64,000 nt of DNA, from the IMG/VR virus record IMGVR_UViG_3300025127_006147, positions 124,001 through 188,000 of that record. One strand, written 5' to 3'. This document shows, in pieces, positions 49,915-59,100 of this stretch. Positions within the stretch are counted from its first letter, which is position 1; the number at the start of each line of letters is the position of its first letter. The stretch is from a virus. The position numbers were made by a program, and so were the translations under genes. The notes under the pieces were generated by a model, which did not search any database, was not told where the DNA came from, and was given only the letters and a program-made list of their open reading frames with translations.

Positions 49915-49986
49915 GCGGGTGTAGTTTAACGGTAAAACACCTAACATCCAGTTAGGAATTGGGAGTTCAAATCTTACCCATCCGCT
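49915..49986 (+). tRNA. tRNA-Gly(UCC)-like element, probably degenerate or mimic
   Basis: Cloverleaf: acceptor GCGGGTG with CATCCGC (one G-U), D stem GTTT/AAAC with GG in the loop, anticodon stem CCTAA/TTAGG, loop CATCCAG (anticodon TCC at 49947-49949). The T arm has TTCAAAT but needs one bulge and one mismatch. Position 33 is A instead of the near-universal U. CCA is not encoded. It lies inside RNA candidate 2, between two helical domains. Either a divergent tRNA-Gly that is cut out, or a tRNA-like domain of the larger RNA. Confidence 0.6.
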
Positions 49987-50147
49987 CTAAATTAAGAGGT
50001 TGCAGTAAACTATAAGGGATACGCAATACAAACTATCGGGTGTCACGGTGGGTATCGAAAAAAATACCTAAATAGCGTATGAGAGACACCGTCGAACTTC
50101 TTAATTTCCCGAAAGGGTGGTGGAACCCGAATCCAATTCGGCCCCAA

Positions 50148-50177
50148 AGCCAGAGTTTAATTACTCTGGCTTTTTTT
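50148..50177 (+). terminator. Rho-independent terminator of RNA candidate 2
   Basis: AGCCAGAGT pairs with ACTCTGGCT (9 bp, 6-base loop), followed by a T7 tract. Confidence 0.95.
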
Positions 50178-50221
50178 ATTGACAATAGTATAAAATTCAT
50201 ATAAGTTTAAAAAAAAAGATT

Positions 50222-50407
50222 ATGCCAAAAAGTAAACACAGAAAAGGTCAAAAACAAAAAGCTAAACAACGTACTTTACGTATGAGAAGTCAACAAAAGA
50301 AACAAATGGAACAATATGTTGAAATGTTAAAAAAAGCACAAGAAGAACAACAAACACAGTCTGCTGTAACACCTCCACCTAACCCATACGACTTGAGTAG
50401 TAAATAA
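50222..50407 (+). CDS. Small basic protein
   Basis: A 61-residue protein, very basic at the start (MPKSKHRKGQKQKAKQRTLR) and Gln/Pro-rich at the end. It could bind RNA or DNA, and it lies directly after RNA candidate 2, but its own function is unknown. The preceding gap has an A-rich leader. Confidence 0.65.
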   Translation: MPKSKHRKGQKQKAKQRTLRMRSQQKKQMEQYVEMLKKAQEEQQTQSAVTPPPNPYDLSSK

Positions 50408-50430
50408 TAATAAATTCCATTAATATGAAG

Positions 50431-50438
50431 TATTTATA
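50431..50438 (+). promoter_or_regulatory. TATTTATA late-promoter-like octamer, 4 bases from ATG
   Basis: TATTTATA, GTTA, then the ATG at 50443. It probably drives the three-gene late operon 50443-59146. Confidence 0.6.
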
Positions 50439-50442
50439 GTTA

Positions 50443-51753
50443 ATGGAAAGAAGAAAAACTATAAAAGAACAAACACCTAACTTAACTCCTGATGAGATTG
50501 TTGGTGATTTCCTAGATTTTTGTCAAGATAATTTAGGTTACAAAACACCAGCGTCTGTAGAATTAGTAACAGATAGAGATAAGTTAGTTACTTTAGCTTC
50601 TTACAACTTAAATGACAACAGTGTAAGGGTATACTCTAAAAATAGAGCACTTGCAGATATACTAAGAAGTATAGCACACGAACTAGTTCACCACAAACAA
50701 TTAGAAGATGGTAGAATTGACATTAACAATCCCCCACAGGATGTTGGTGGTGAAATTGAAGATGAAGCAAATGCTGTAGCTGGACAATTAGTAAAAGCTT
50801 TTGGTTATACTGGTGTAAACATATATGAAAATTGGGATAAAACTGGTTGTGCAGACCCAGACCAAGGGAAATTCTTTTGTCAAGATAAAGGGGAAAATAT
50901 TGGAATAAGTGACATCTTTAAAGGAGATGGACACAATATAATCCATGGTTTTGCACAAAAGTTTCACTTATCCGATGTAACACCAGAATCAGAAGAAACT
51001 TATAATGACCCTGCTCAGGTAAAACCAAAAGAAAATAATTTCAAACCTAACCTTAGAAAAGGACCATTTAGTATTCCAGCACAGAGTAGAGATTTACTAA
51101 CTTTAATTAATGAAGAGAAAGACCCAAATAAATTAAAGTTAATACAAGAAGTAATTCATAACCAATTAAGGTATCTTAAGGAAAATAAAGAAATTTTAAA
51201 AGAACAAGTGGAATCTTCAGAGGGTGAAACTATAACACCTATGGATGTTAAAATAATGAATCACATTATTAAAGATTATAGTAAAAATGAAATAGAGGAG
51301 ATGGTAAACACTTCCGTTTATGATGTGGATTTAAGAAATGTTTTAAAACTATACGGTGAACATGACTTAGGAGGAATGAAACCAAAACAATTAATACAGT
51401 TTATTTATGATAATAATTATAATGTTACTGAAAACAATGTAGGTGATTTACTTCCACCATTAAATACATACCGAGTAGTACAAAATTCAGTTACAGTACA
51501 AAGAGTAGCACAAGATTATGAAGTCGAAGGTAAAGACACTAACTTTAACGGGTTTATGTGTGGGGTTAAAGAAGACTTCTGGGGTTACGACCCAGAAATT
51601 ATTAATCGGGAAGTCATAGATGAGGATTTTATTGGTGATGAAGAATGGATATCCGCATCTGAGAACGGTAAAAGGATGTGGGACGGAACTGGTAGTATGA
51701 TAAAAGGAAATGAAAAATTCAACCCGTATAATATAGAGTGTGACGAAGATTAA
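50443..51753 (+). CDS. HExxH metallopeptidase-like virion protein
   Basis: A 436-residue protein. MERRKTIKEQTPNLTPDEIV has I-K-E-Q at residues 7-10. A zinc-peptidase-like domain (about 20-130) contains ILRSIAHELVHHKQLEDG (HExxH) and, 30 residues later, GGEIEDEANAVAG, a likely third Glu ligand. L-K-E-Q at 252-255 stands directly before a module starting ITPMDVKIMNHIIKDYS, also found in the 43832 and 53123 proteins. The end is acidic with GYDPEIINREVIDEDF. It is the first gene of an operon; 5 bases to the next. Processing into two parts is inferred. Confidence 0.8.
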   Translation: MERRKTIKEQTPNLTPDEIVGDFLDFCQDNLGYKTPASVELVTDRDKLVTLASYNLNDNSVRVYSKNRALADILRSIAHELVHHKQLEDGRIDINNPPQDVGGEIEDEANAVAGQLVKAFGYTGVNIYENWDKTGCADPDQGKFFCQDKGENIGISDIFKGDGHNIIHGFAQKFHLSDVTPESEETYNDPAQVKPKENNFKPNLRKGPFSIPAQSRDLLTLINEEKDPNKLKLIQEVIHNQLRYLKENKEILKEQVESSEGETITPMDVKIMNHIIKDYSKNEIEEMVNTSVYDVDLRNVLKLYGEHDLGGMKPKQLIQFIYDNNYNVTENNVGDLLPPLNTYRVVQNSVTVQRVAQDYEVEGKDTNFNGFMCGVKEDFWGYDPEIINREVIDEDFIGDEEWISASENGKRMWDGTGSMIKGNEKFNPYNIECDED

Positions 51754-51758
51754 AAAAT

Positions 51759-53123
51759 ATGAAAATTGTAATTACAGAAGAACAACTTCAAAAAATATTA
51801 AAGATTAAGTCAACTTTAAATGAAGCTGCTTTAGCTTCTCCTTTAGCTAACGTAGATGTAAAAATAAATAGTGGTTATGGTGGAAGATGGGGGAGAATGC
51901 ACCATGGTGCAGACCTAAAAGCTTCAAGTGGTACCCAACTAGTAGCTCCAGCAGATGGAGAAGTCATAGATGCAAAGATAAGAAGAAACGCGTGTGGAGG
52001 AACTTTATATATAGACCATTTGAACGGTTTAAAAACTCGTTATTGTCATTTAAAAAGAATAGATGTTAATAAAGGTGATACTGTAACTAAAGGACAAGTT
52101 GTAGGATTGACAGGGGGTGCTAGAGGTGATAGAGGTAGAGGAAGGTCGACTGGAGCTCACTTACATTATGAAGTATATAAAGATGGTAAAACAGTAGACC
52201 CAGAACCATATTTAAGTGGGGCAGACATAATTAATAATGTAGCTCCAGACGAACATGGTAAGAATACCCAAGTACCAGAAGGTTCTATTACCTTATATGA
52301 TGGTATGGGTAAAGGTAGAAGAGGAATGAGACCCCAGGTAAAAGAAATGCAACAAGACCTAATTACTCTTAATTATGTATTACCACGATTTGGGGTTGAC
52401 GGTAAATTTGGTCCAGAAACTTTAAAAGCGGTCAACGCTTTTCAGTCTGACCACGGATTTGAGGAAAGTAATATTGTTGATGAAGAGACTTTAAAAGCAA
52501 TGAAGAATTCTGAAAATATAAATAAAAATCCTGAAATCAACGACCCAAAAGAAATTAAAAGACAAGCTAGAGAAGGTAATATAAAACCTTTTGACCCAGC
52601 CGTAATAGACGCCATCAATAAAGCTAGTGATGATAATGGGTTAAGTAGAGAGTTAATGTTTACTATAGCTAATATAGAATCAGGTGGTAACCCTACTGCT
52701 AAAAATAGAAGAAGTGGAGCATCAGGACTTTATCAAATAATGCCTAAATATTTTAGTGATTATGGAGTTACAAGAACTACTGTTTGGGACCCTTACACAA
52801 ATGCAGATGCAGCTGCTAAGGGATTAAATAGAAAAATAAATCGTATAAATAGTAAACTAGGTATTGACCCCACAAATCCCCAAATTTATATGGCACACAA
52901 TCAAGGGAGTCAGGGTTTTCAAATAATATACACTGCTTGTAAAGAGTTTGGTAATTTAGACGGAAAAGAATCTTTACAACAAGCTTCTAACAGTTTAGGA
53001 TTTGGAAGGAGAGTGGGTAGTAGAATATATAGAAATATGAGAGGTAATAAAGGAAACCACCCATGTCAGTTTATGGATAGTTGGGTGGATATATATAATA
53101 GTAAAAAGACTTCTTACGCGTAA
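51759..53123 (+). CDS. Virion peptidoglycan hydrolase: M23 + PG-binding + SLT
   Basis: A 454-residue three-domain protein. MKIVITEEQLQKILKIKSTL is followed by L-N-E at about 25-27. M23 peptidase (about 30-145): GRMHHGADLKASSG, YCHLKRIDV, GAHLHYEVY. Peptidoglycan-binding domain (about 190-248): GMRPQVKEMQQDLITLNYVL and FGVDGKFGPETLKAVNAFQS. Lytic transglycosylase (about 275-395): ELMFTIANIESGGNPTAKN with the catalytic Glu and SGASGLYQIMPKYF. It can cut both glycan and peptide parts of the wall, as needed for DNA entry. The stop overlaps the next ATG by one base. Confidence 0.9.
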   Translation: MKIVITEEQLQKILKIKSTLNEAALASPLANVDVKINSGYGGRWGRMHHGADLKASSGTQLVAPADGEVIDAKIRRNACGGTLYIDHLNGLKTRYCHLKRIDVNKGDTVTKGQVVGLTGGARGDRGRGRSTGAHLHYEVYKDGKTVDPEPYLSGADIINNVAPDEHGKNTQVPEGSITLYDGMGKGRRGMRPQVKEMQQDLITLNYVLPRFGVDGKFGPETLKAVNAFQSDHGFEESNIVDEETLKAMKNSENINKNPEINDPKEIKRQAREGNIKPFDPAVIDAINKASDDNGLSRELMFTIANIESGGNPTAKNRRSGASGLYQIMPKYFSDYGVTRTTVWDPYTNADAAAKGLNRKINRINSKLGIDPTNPQIYMAHNQGSQGFQIIYTACKEFGNLDGKESLQQASNSLGFGRRVGSRIYRNMRGNKGNHPCQFMDSWVDIYNSKKTSYA

Positions 53124-56100
53124 TGTATACACTAAAAGAAATAAGAAAGATTTTAAATATTCAAGAACAAGACCGTAATGAAGACTCTTGGTCTGATGAA
53201 GATGCTATCGAAACAAATGAAGGAGACGGTAAACCTTTCACCCCTTTTGAATTAGCCATACTCAAATTAATCCACCAAAACTTAACTAAAGGAAATATGG
53301 AGGATGTCCTACGTGACCACGCTTATCCTGGAAACGTGGGTAAGAAATGGATTAACATTGCAAAATTAGTTGGTCTAAGACATAGTATTCAACAAGGACA
53401 TTCAATAAATGATATTGCATATGATAAAAAATATGTTAAGTGGGCATTAGATAATTGGACTGAAGACGGTGACTATGCTTCTATAGAAAAACCAATAAAA
53501 GTTCCACCTAAAAGATATGAAGTTGACCGAGAAGAATCAGGTTCCCAGGTAGTATATAAAGACGGTTCAACAACTGTAATTGCATATGATGAAGACATGG
53601 CAGGTGATACCGCAAATAATCAGTTTTGGGACTGGGGTGGTGAAATGGAGACTAATGATTATGGTGATTATGAAACTTATGATAGTGAAATTACTGGTGT
53701 TAGACCCTTAGAAGTATTAAGTGAAGAAAAACAAAAAGAATTTAATGAGTTAGTTAAATTGTGTGAATTGGGTGAAAAGTACACACCTAGAATTGTTGGT
53801 GGAGTTACCAGAGAAACTCTCACACAATTTTTAAAAGAAAATATAAATGATATGGTTTATAGGGATGAACCCAAAGAAAAACATGTCAGAAGAATGAATC
53901 GTCCTTTGGGACCTTTGGAGGGATTCCCGATAGAGAAATTCAAAAACATACCTCCACCTAAAAACGAGTCCACAGAAACTGAAGAAGAAATAGATTATCT
54001 TGATAGTATTCCAGTAGAGAAAGGATTTGTTAATAGTGCAGACGATGTAGATGGACATTTCAAAAAGTTTTTAGAACCAAAAGGGTTAGAGTTTCCAACA
54101 GAAGAATTAAAAGACGTAATGAAAGGAGTTAAATCTATAATACTCCAATTGAAGTACCATTACAACAGACCTAGACCTTATCAAGTAGCGGATGCTAAAA
54201 ATTTAAAATTAGATTCAGAAAATTTAAAGTCTGCTAGTACACCTTCCTATCCTTCTGGACATGCAACACAAGGTACTTTCTTAGGTAGATATCTAGCTGA
54301 CCTATACCCAGAGTACGAAAAAGAATTAAGACAGATAGGTGAGGATATTGCATTCAGTAGAAACATGGCAAAGGTTCACTACCCTAGTGATTCAGAGTTT
54401 GGTAAAATGTTAGGTAATGATTTGTATGAGTTCGTATATCAACGAGAAGTAGAACTACAAGAACACTTTGAAGAATCTTCTTCAGAATATGGTGGAGACA
54501 AACTTCTCGTACCAATAAAAGCCTTGGAACAGTACGCTAACACATATTTAAAAGAAGATTTTAAAAATGAAATGAGTAATGTATTAGAATGTCTTGAGAG
54601 GACTTGTTATCAGATAGGTGAACCATATTATCTTTCAATGGTAGACGAGGATGGAGAATTAGTTCAACTACAATCAAATTGTAATGATTGTACTCACTTA
54701 TTGGATGAGATACTACAAACTTTAGATGCGGAACTAATTAAAATGGGATTTTTAAAAGGGAATGATAATGGTATGTTAGTAAAACCATTCCCAAAAGAAT
54801 ATAATAGATGGGTAGAAGACATAATGCAAGAGATTAACCCAGGTTTTTTTATAGATGATAACGATGAGGTGAGTTATAAAGATTTAGGAAATGCTCATGA
54901 CGCATATTATGACTTGAGTGAACAAATTTCACCAGAAGCCTTACAAGACTTATATGCATTTCATGGTGAAGAATTAAAAGAACGTAAGTTCGGTGAAAAA
55001 ATTAAAGGTTTTACACAGAAAAAAAAAGAAGATTTAAAAAAGTTTTGGTTTGAATTAACAAAGGGTGCTAAACGTGAACGTAAAGAAACGGCAGAAGCAG
55101 TTAAGATATTAGCAAGACTTATTAAAAATAGAGACAGTGTTACCCAAGAGGACCTCACATTTCTAAAACAACAATCAGGAGATATAGCGAGAATTATCGC
55201 CTTAATTAGTTTAGGTGCTGTATCAGTTGTAATACCAGTAGGTTTAGAAAAACTATTAAACCAGTATGGTATTTCTATTATGCCTAGAAAGAGAAGTAAA
55301 GACGAAGATGGTAATGGGATAGATGACTATATAGATGTTACACAGAATGATAATCTACTAAACGAACAACAAGAAATTAGTCCAGTTTTAAAATATGGTG
55401 ATATAATAACCATTCTAGATATACCAACACCCGAAATTGGCTTTTGGGAGGATGTACCTAGAGAAAAAAGACAAAGTTATGCATTTGGAGAACCAGAATT
55501 ATTTAAACCTTACTGGGTATGGAAACCAAGTTATGGTGCACCAAAAAAAGAAGGAACTTACATTATAGTACCTCTCGATGAGGTATCTGAGTTACAAAAA
55601 TTAGGACACTTAAAGCCAGAAGATGAAGGGTTACCGGGACATTTACATAAAAAACTAAGAACAATAAGAAGAAGTAGAGGTGACCAATGGTTAATGATAA
55701 ATCATACAGAACCATTAAATGAATCAAAACAACAATTCAATCCAGAACTTAAAGAAGGTGATTTTATAAGAATTTATGATGTTGATAAAGACTCACCAAT
55801 CATTAGTCGGGAAGGTTATACAGACCAAGACCGTTATACGATGTATGGTGGTGATAGTATACCAGAAATATTTAAAGTTTATGTTGTTATGTTGGTAACC
55901 AAATATAAAACAACACAGTTTGGAAGAGAGGGTGAAAAAATTTATGTATTAATGGGACCAGACATGAACCCAAGTCGTCCATATTATATATTTCCCTCAC
56001 ATGATACTTGGGTTAAAGTACCAAAAGAAGAAGGGTTGGAAGCGTTTAAAGAGGGTTTAGAGTCCTATCACCGTATGCATTTAAATGAGTCTGACCCTAA

Positions 56101-59100
56101 AAAAGGTACGGGAAAAAAACCAAAAGGTAGTGGTAGAAGATTATATACAGATGAAGACCCTAGTGACACAGTATCAGTTAAGTTTAGAACTAAAGAAGAC
56201 ATTGTAGACACATTAAATAAACCTTCGTTTAAATCTAAATCACACAAAAGACAATCACAAATCATTAATCTTATACACCAGAGAGTAAGAGCTGCACATA
56301 AAAACGCAAAAGACCCTAAAACCAAGAAAAGACTTAAAAGAGCTTTAGATTATATTACAAACAAAAAAGAAAGGTCAAAAGAAAAAACTAAAAGATTAAA
56401 TAAATTAAACGAGTCTACTCAAACAAACCAACCACTTAATAGGGGTGATGAGATTATGATTGTAGACTTAGACCATAGTACACAAGGATACATGACTGGT
56501 AGACTTCCTATATCTATGGTAACACCAGACACCTTCAAACCTTATAGGATTTTTGGAATCACACACAGACGAAGAGAAAACTGGGAGGGTCCAGATGCAG
56601 ATACAAGAATTTATCAATTAGAACCTGTAGATATCACTGACGAAGAAAGAACTCAAGACATGATATCTGGTGGAGGCCAAAGAAGAGGTTTACATATGAT
56701 ACCAGGAGATACTTGGATACTACAAAAAAGACCAGAAAATTGGTATGATAATTTACATGAATCAAAACAAGAAATCAGTCCTAGGTTAGAAATTGGGGAT
56801 AAAATTAAAGTAATTCAAATCGACGGGGAACACGAGAATGAATTAGGTGAACAACCAAACGAGGCCGCTAGAACATTAGCAAACACAAGAAAACATGGTA
56901 TTGGAACTAGATTTTCAAAACCTGCTATAAAAGCCAACCCACAAAGATTTAGAAAATACACAAGAGACAAATATTTAAATGAACAACAAGAAATTAACCC
57001 AGAGTTAGAAATCGGTGATAAAATTAAAGTAATTGAAGTTGATGGTGAACACGGAAGAATGCCTAAATTATTTACAACAGTTTATGAAGTTATAAGAAGT
57101 TGGAGAAGGAATGTGAATGAAAATGGAGTGAGGGGAGAATGGTATGACTTGCTTCCAGAAAATTTTAGGGAACAGAAAAAGGTTGGAGAAAGGGATGTTA
57201 GGAATGATTCTAAAACAATATATCACGGTGATATCTGGATAAAGGTTAACCCAACTGAAACCCTGAATGAACAAAGAGAACCCACAGAATTAAATCCTGA
57301 ATTAAAAATGGGGGATGAAATTATGGTAGTGGATGTAAATAGTGAAAGAGAAAGTGGTGAGACATCGTACACGACTCCACCTACAGGACGTAAATCAGAA
57401 AGATATATTCCTTATGTGGTTGTAGAAAAAAATTCTAATGGACATCAGTCAGAATGGCGTTGGAAATACGTGGTTGTGGAAAAGAGATTTTTAGAAAAAA
57501 TTCTTAAACTAATGGAGGAACGACCAGGTTATGTGAAAAGTGTTCCTGGTCGAAATTTAGCCCCTGGTTATGATACAGATTGGACAGGAAACCTTATAGA
57601 AATGAATGCTAAGTTTTTATATCCTTGGGTATACCAGTGGATAAAAACTGGTGAGTTTAATGAACTTAGTAAATTTGGACTAACTGAAACTTTAAATGAA
57701 GAGACTACTATCTTTGGACAAGGTTTAATGAATAACATTAAACCAGAAGAGTTTGAAGGTACGGATGAAGAATGGGAAGAAATGGTAACATTAAATTCAG
57801 ATGAGGTATTAGATATAGAAGATGATTATGAATATGTTGGAGGTATAACTGACCCATCAACAGGATTTGTTGCCCCATCTAAAGAAGTCACCAATAATAT
57901 ATGTAAAGTAAAAGGTTTCTGTAAAGCACAAGGACCTATTACTTTTGGACAATTAAGAGAATTAGTGAAAGCTGCAAGTAGTAAAAGACTTAAATCTGAC
58001 ATGGGACGTGGTACATTTAGAGAACTATGGAGAATAGTACCATTCTTTATACCACAAGTTTTATTAGCTGCTGTTGGAGCAGAACTAGCAAGAGTCATTA
58101 ACAAAATAATATCTCCAGCTTTAAAGGAAGCTGGAAGTTATAAATCCTGGTGGGGTCAAGTAGTTATGAAAACTATGAATGTTGCGGAAGGAACAGCTTT
58201 TCCTAATATGGTTTTAGGTGATGACCCACTTACCAAAGTATTTTTTATCTCCGATGGTCTATTACATATGATTAGTGATAAGTACAAATTAAAGTTTGCG
58301 AAATATGTTGCGGATGTAGCAGCAAGTAAACCTGACGATGAACCAGTTCCAGATTGGTTTGTTGAAAATTTATTAAGAGATTATTTAAATCAAAAGTTTT
58401 TATTAGACCCACCATTACCAGTCAAGGTAAGTAACGAACCACTAAATGAACAACAGTTCCCTTTTAATCCCAACAACAAAGATATAGAAAGGGACCATCC
58501 AGAAGGTGAACCAGACTGGTCTATAAGACGTGGTGACCAACACTACGCTATGAATGTAGAAAATACACCTAACGAACCCGTTGCGGCGTTTAATAACTAT
58601 TTGGTTAAGAATTCACCTTTTATAATTGAAGGTTTTGATTTTTATCTAAGTGCAGTTCCAGGTAATATGCCTCAATCAGCTATTGTCGATGTGTATGTTC
58701 CCATGATGGATGATAGTGCAGTTGCGGATGATATTTGGAATAAGGATAGAATTTATTATGAAAGAACCCAGGATGGGTCTAGTGACCGTATGATATACCA
58801 AGGAAGAAAAGAGAAACTGCATAATCTTGATTATGACCAAAAATTTCCTGAATTTACATACTATGAAGATTTTCAAGACCAACATCCAGAATATATTGAG
58901 TACTTAGAAAAAGAATTAGGTGATAGCAATTTACTTAATGAACCTGGGGCACAATATGAAATGATTTGGAGAACCAAAAGAATGAACTTACAAAATGAAT
59001 TAGATAGTATGGCTAAATTATTTGGTGTAAGTCGGGCTTTAATCAATAGGAACCCTAGAAAACCATGGAAGAGACAAAGAGACAATTATAATAATGAAAA

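Larger units (their letters stand above)
49781..50177 (+). ncRNA. Structured RNA candidate 2 with tRNA-like core and pseudoknot
   Basis: A roughly 400-base non-coding transcript bounded by its own promoter and terminator. Helices seen: 49859-49865 with 49884-49890 (7 bp), inside 49851-49858 with 49902-49909 (8 bp); a competing 49811-49817 with 49900-49906; a tRNA-Gly-like element 49915-49986; a 13-bp helix 49989-50001 with 50095-50107 (one G-U). The last encloses a pseudoknot: 50019-50024 with 50075-50080 crosses 50039-50044 with 50085-50090, with hairpin 50049-50070 between. Then a GAAA-capped hairpin (50108-50117) and hairpin 50127-50141. The motif 50028-50052 recurs in RNA candidate 1. It matches no RNA family I know; GOLLD and ROOL phage RNAs are larger. 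Confidence 0.8.

Noticed and set aside
49781-50177. tmRNA or RNase P RNA
   Set aside because: No tmRNA ends (the tRNA-like part is internal and closed) and no recognisable RNase P core motifs.
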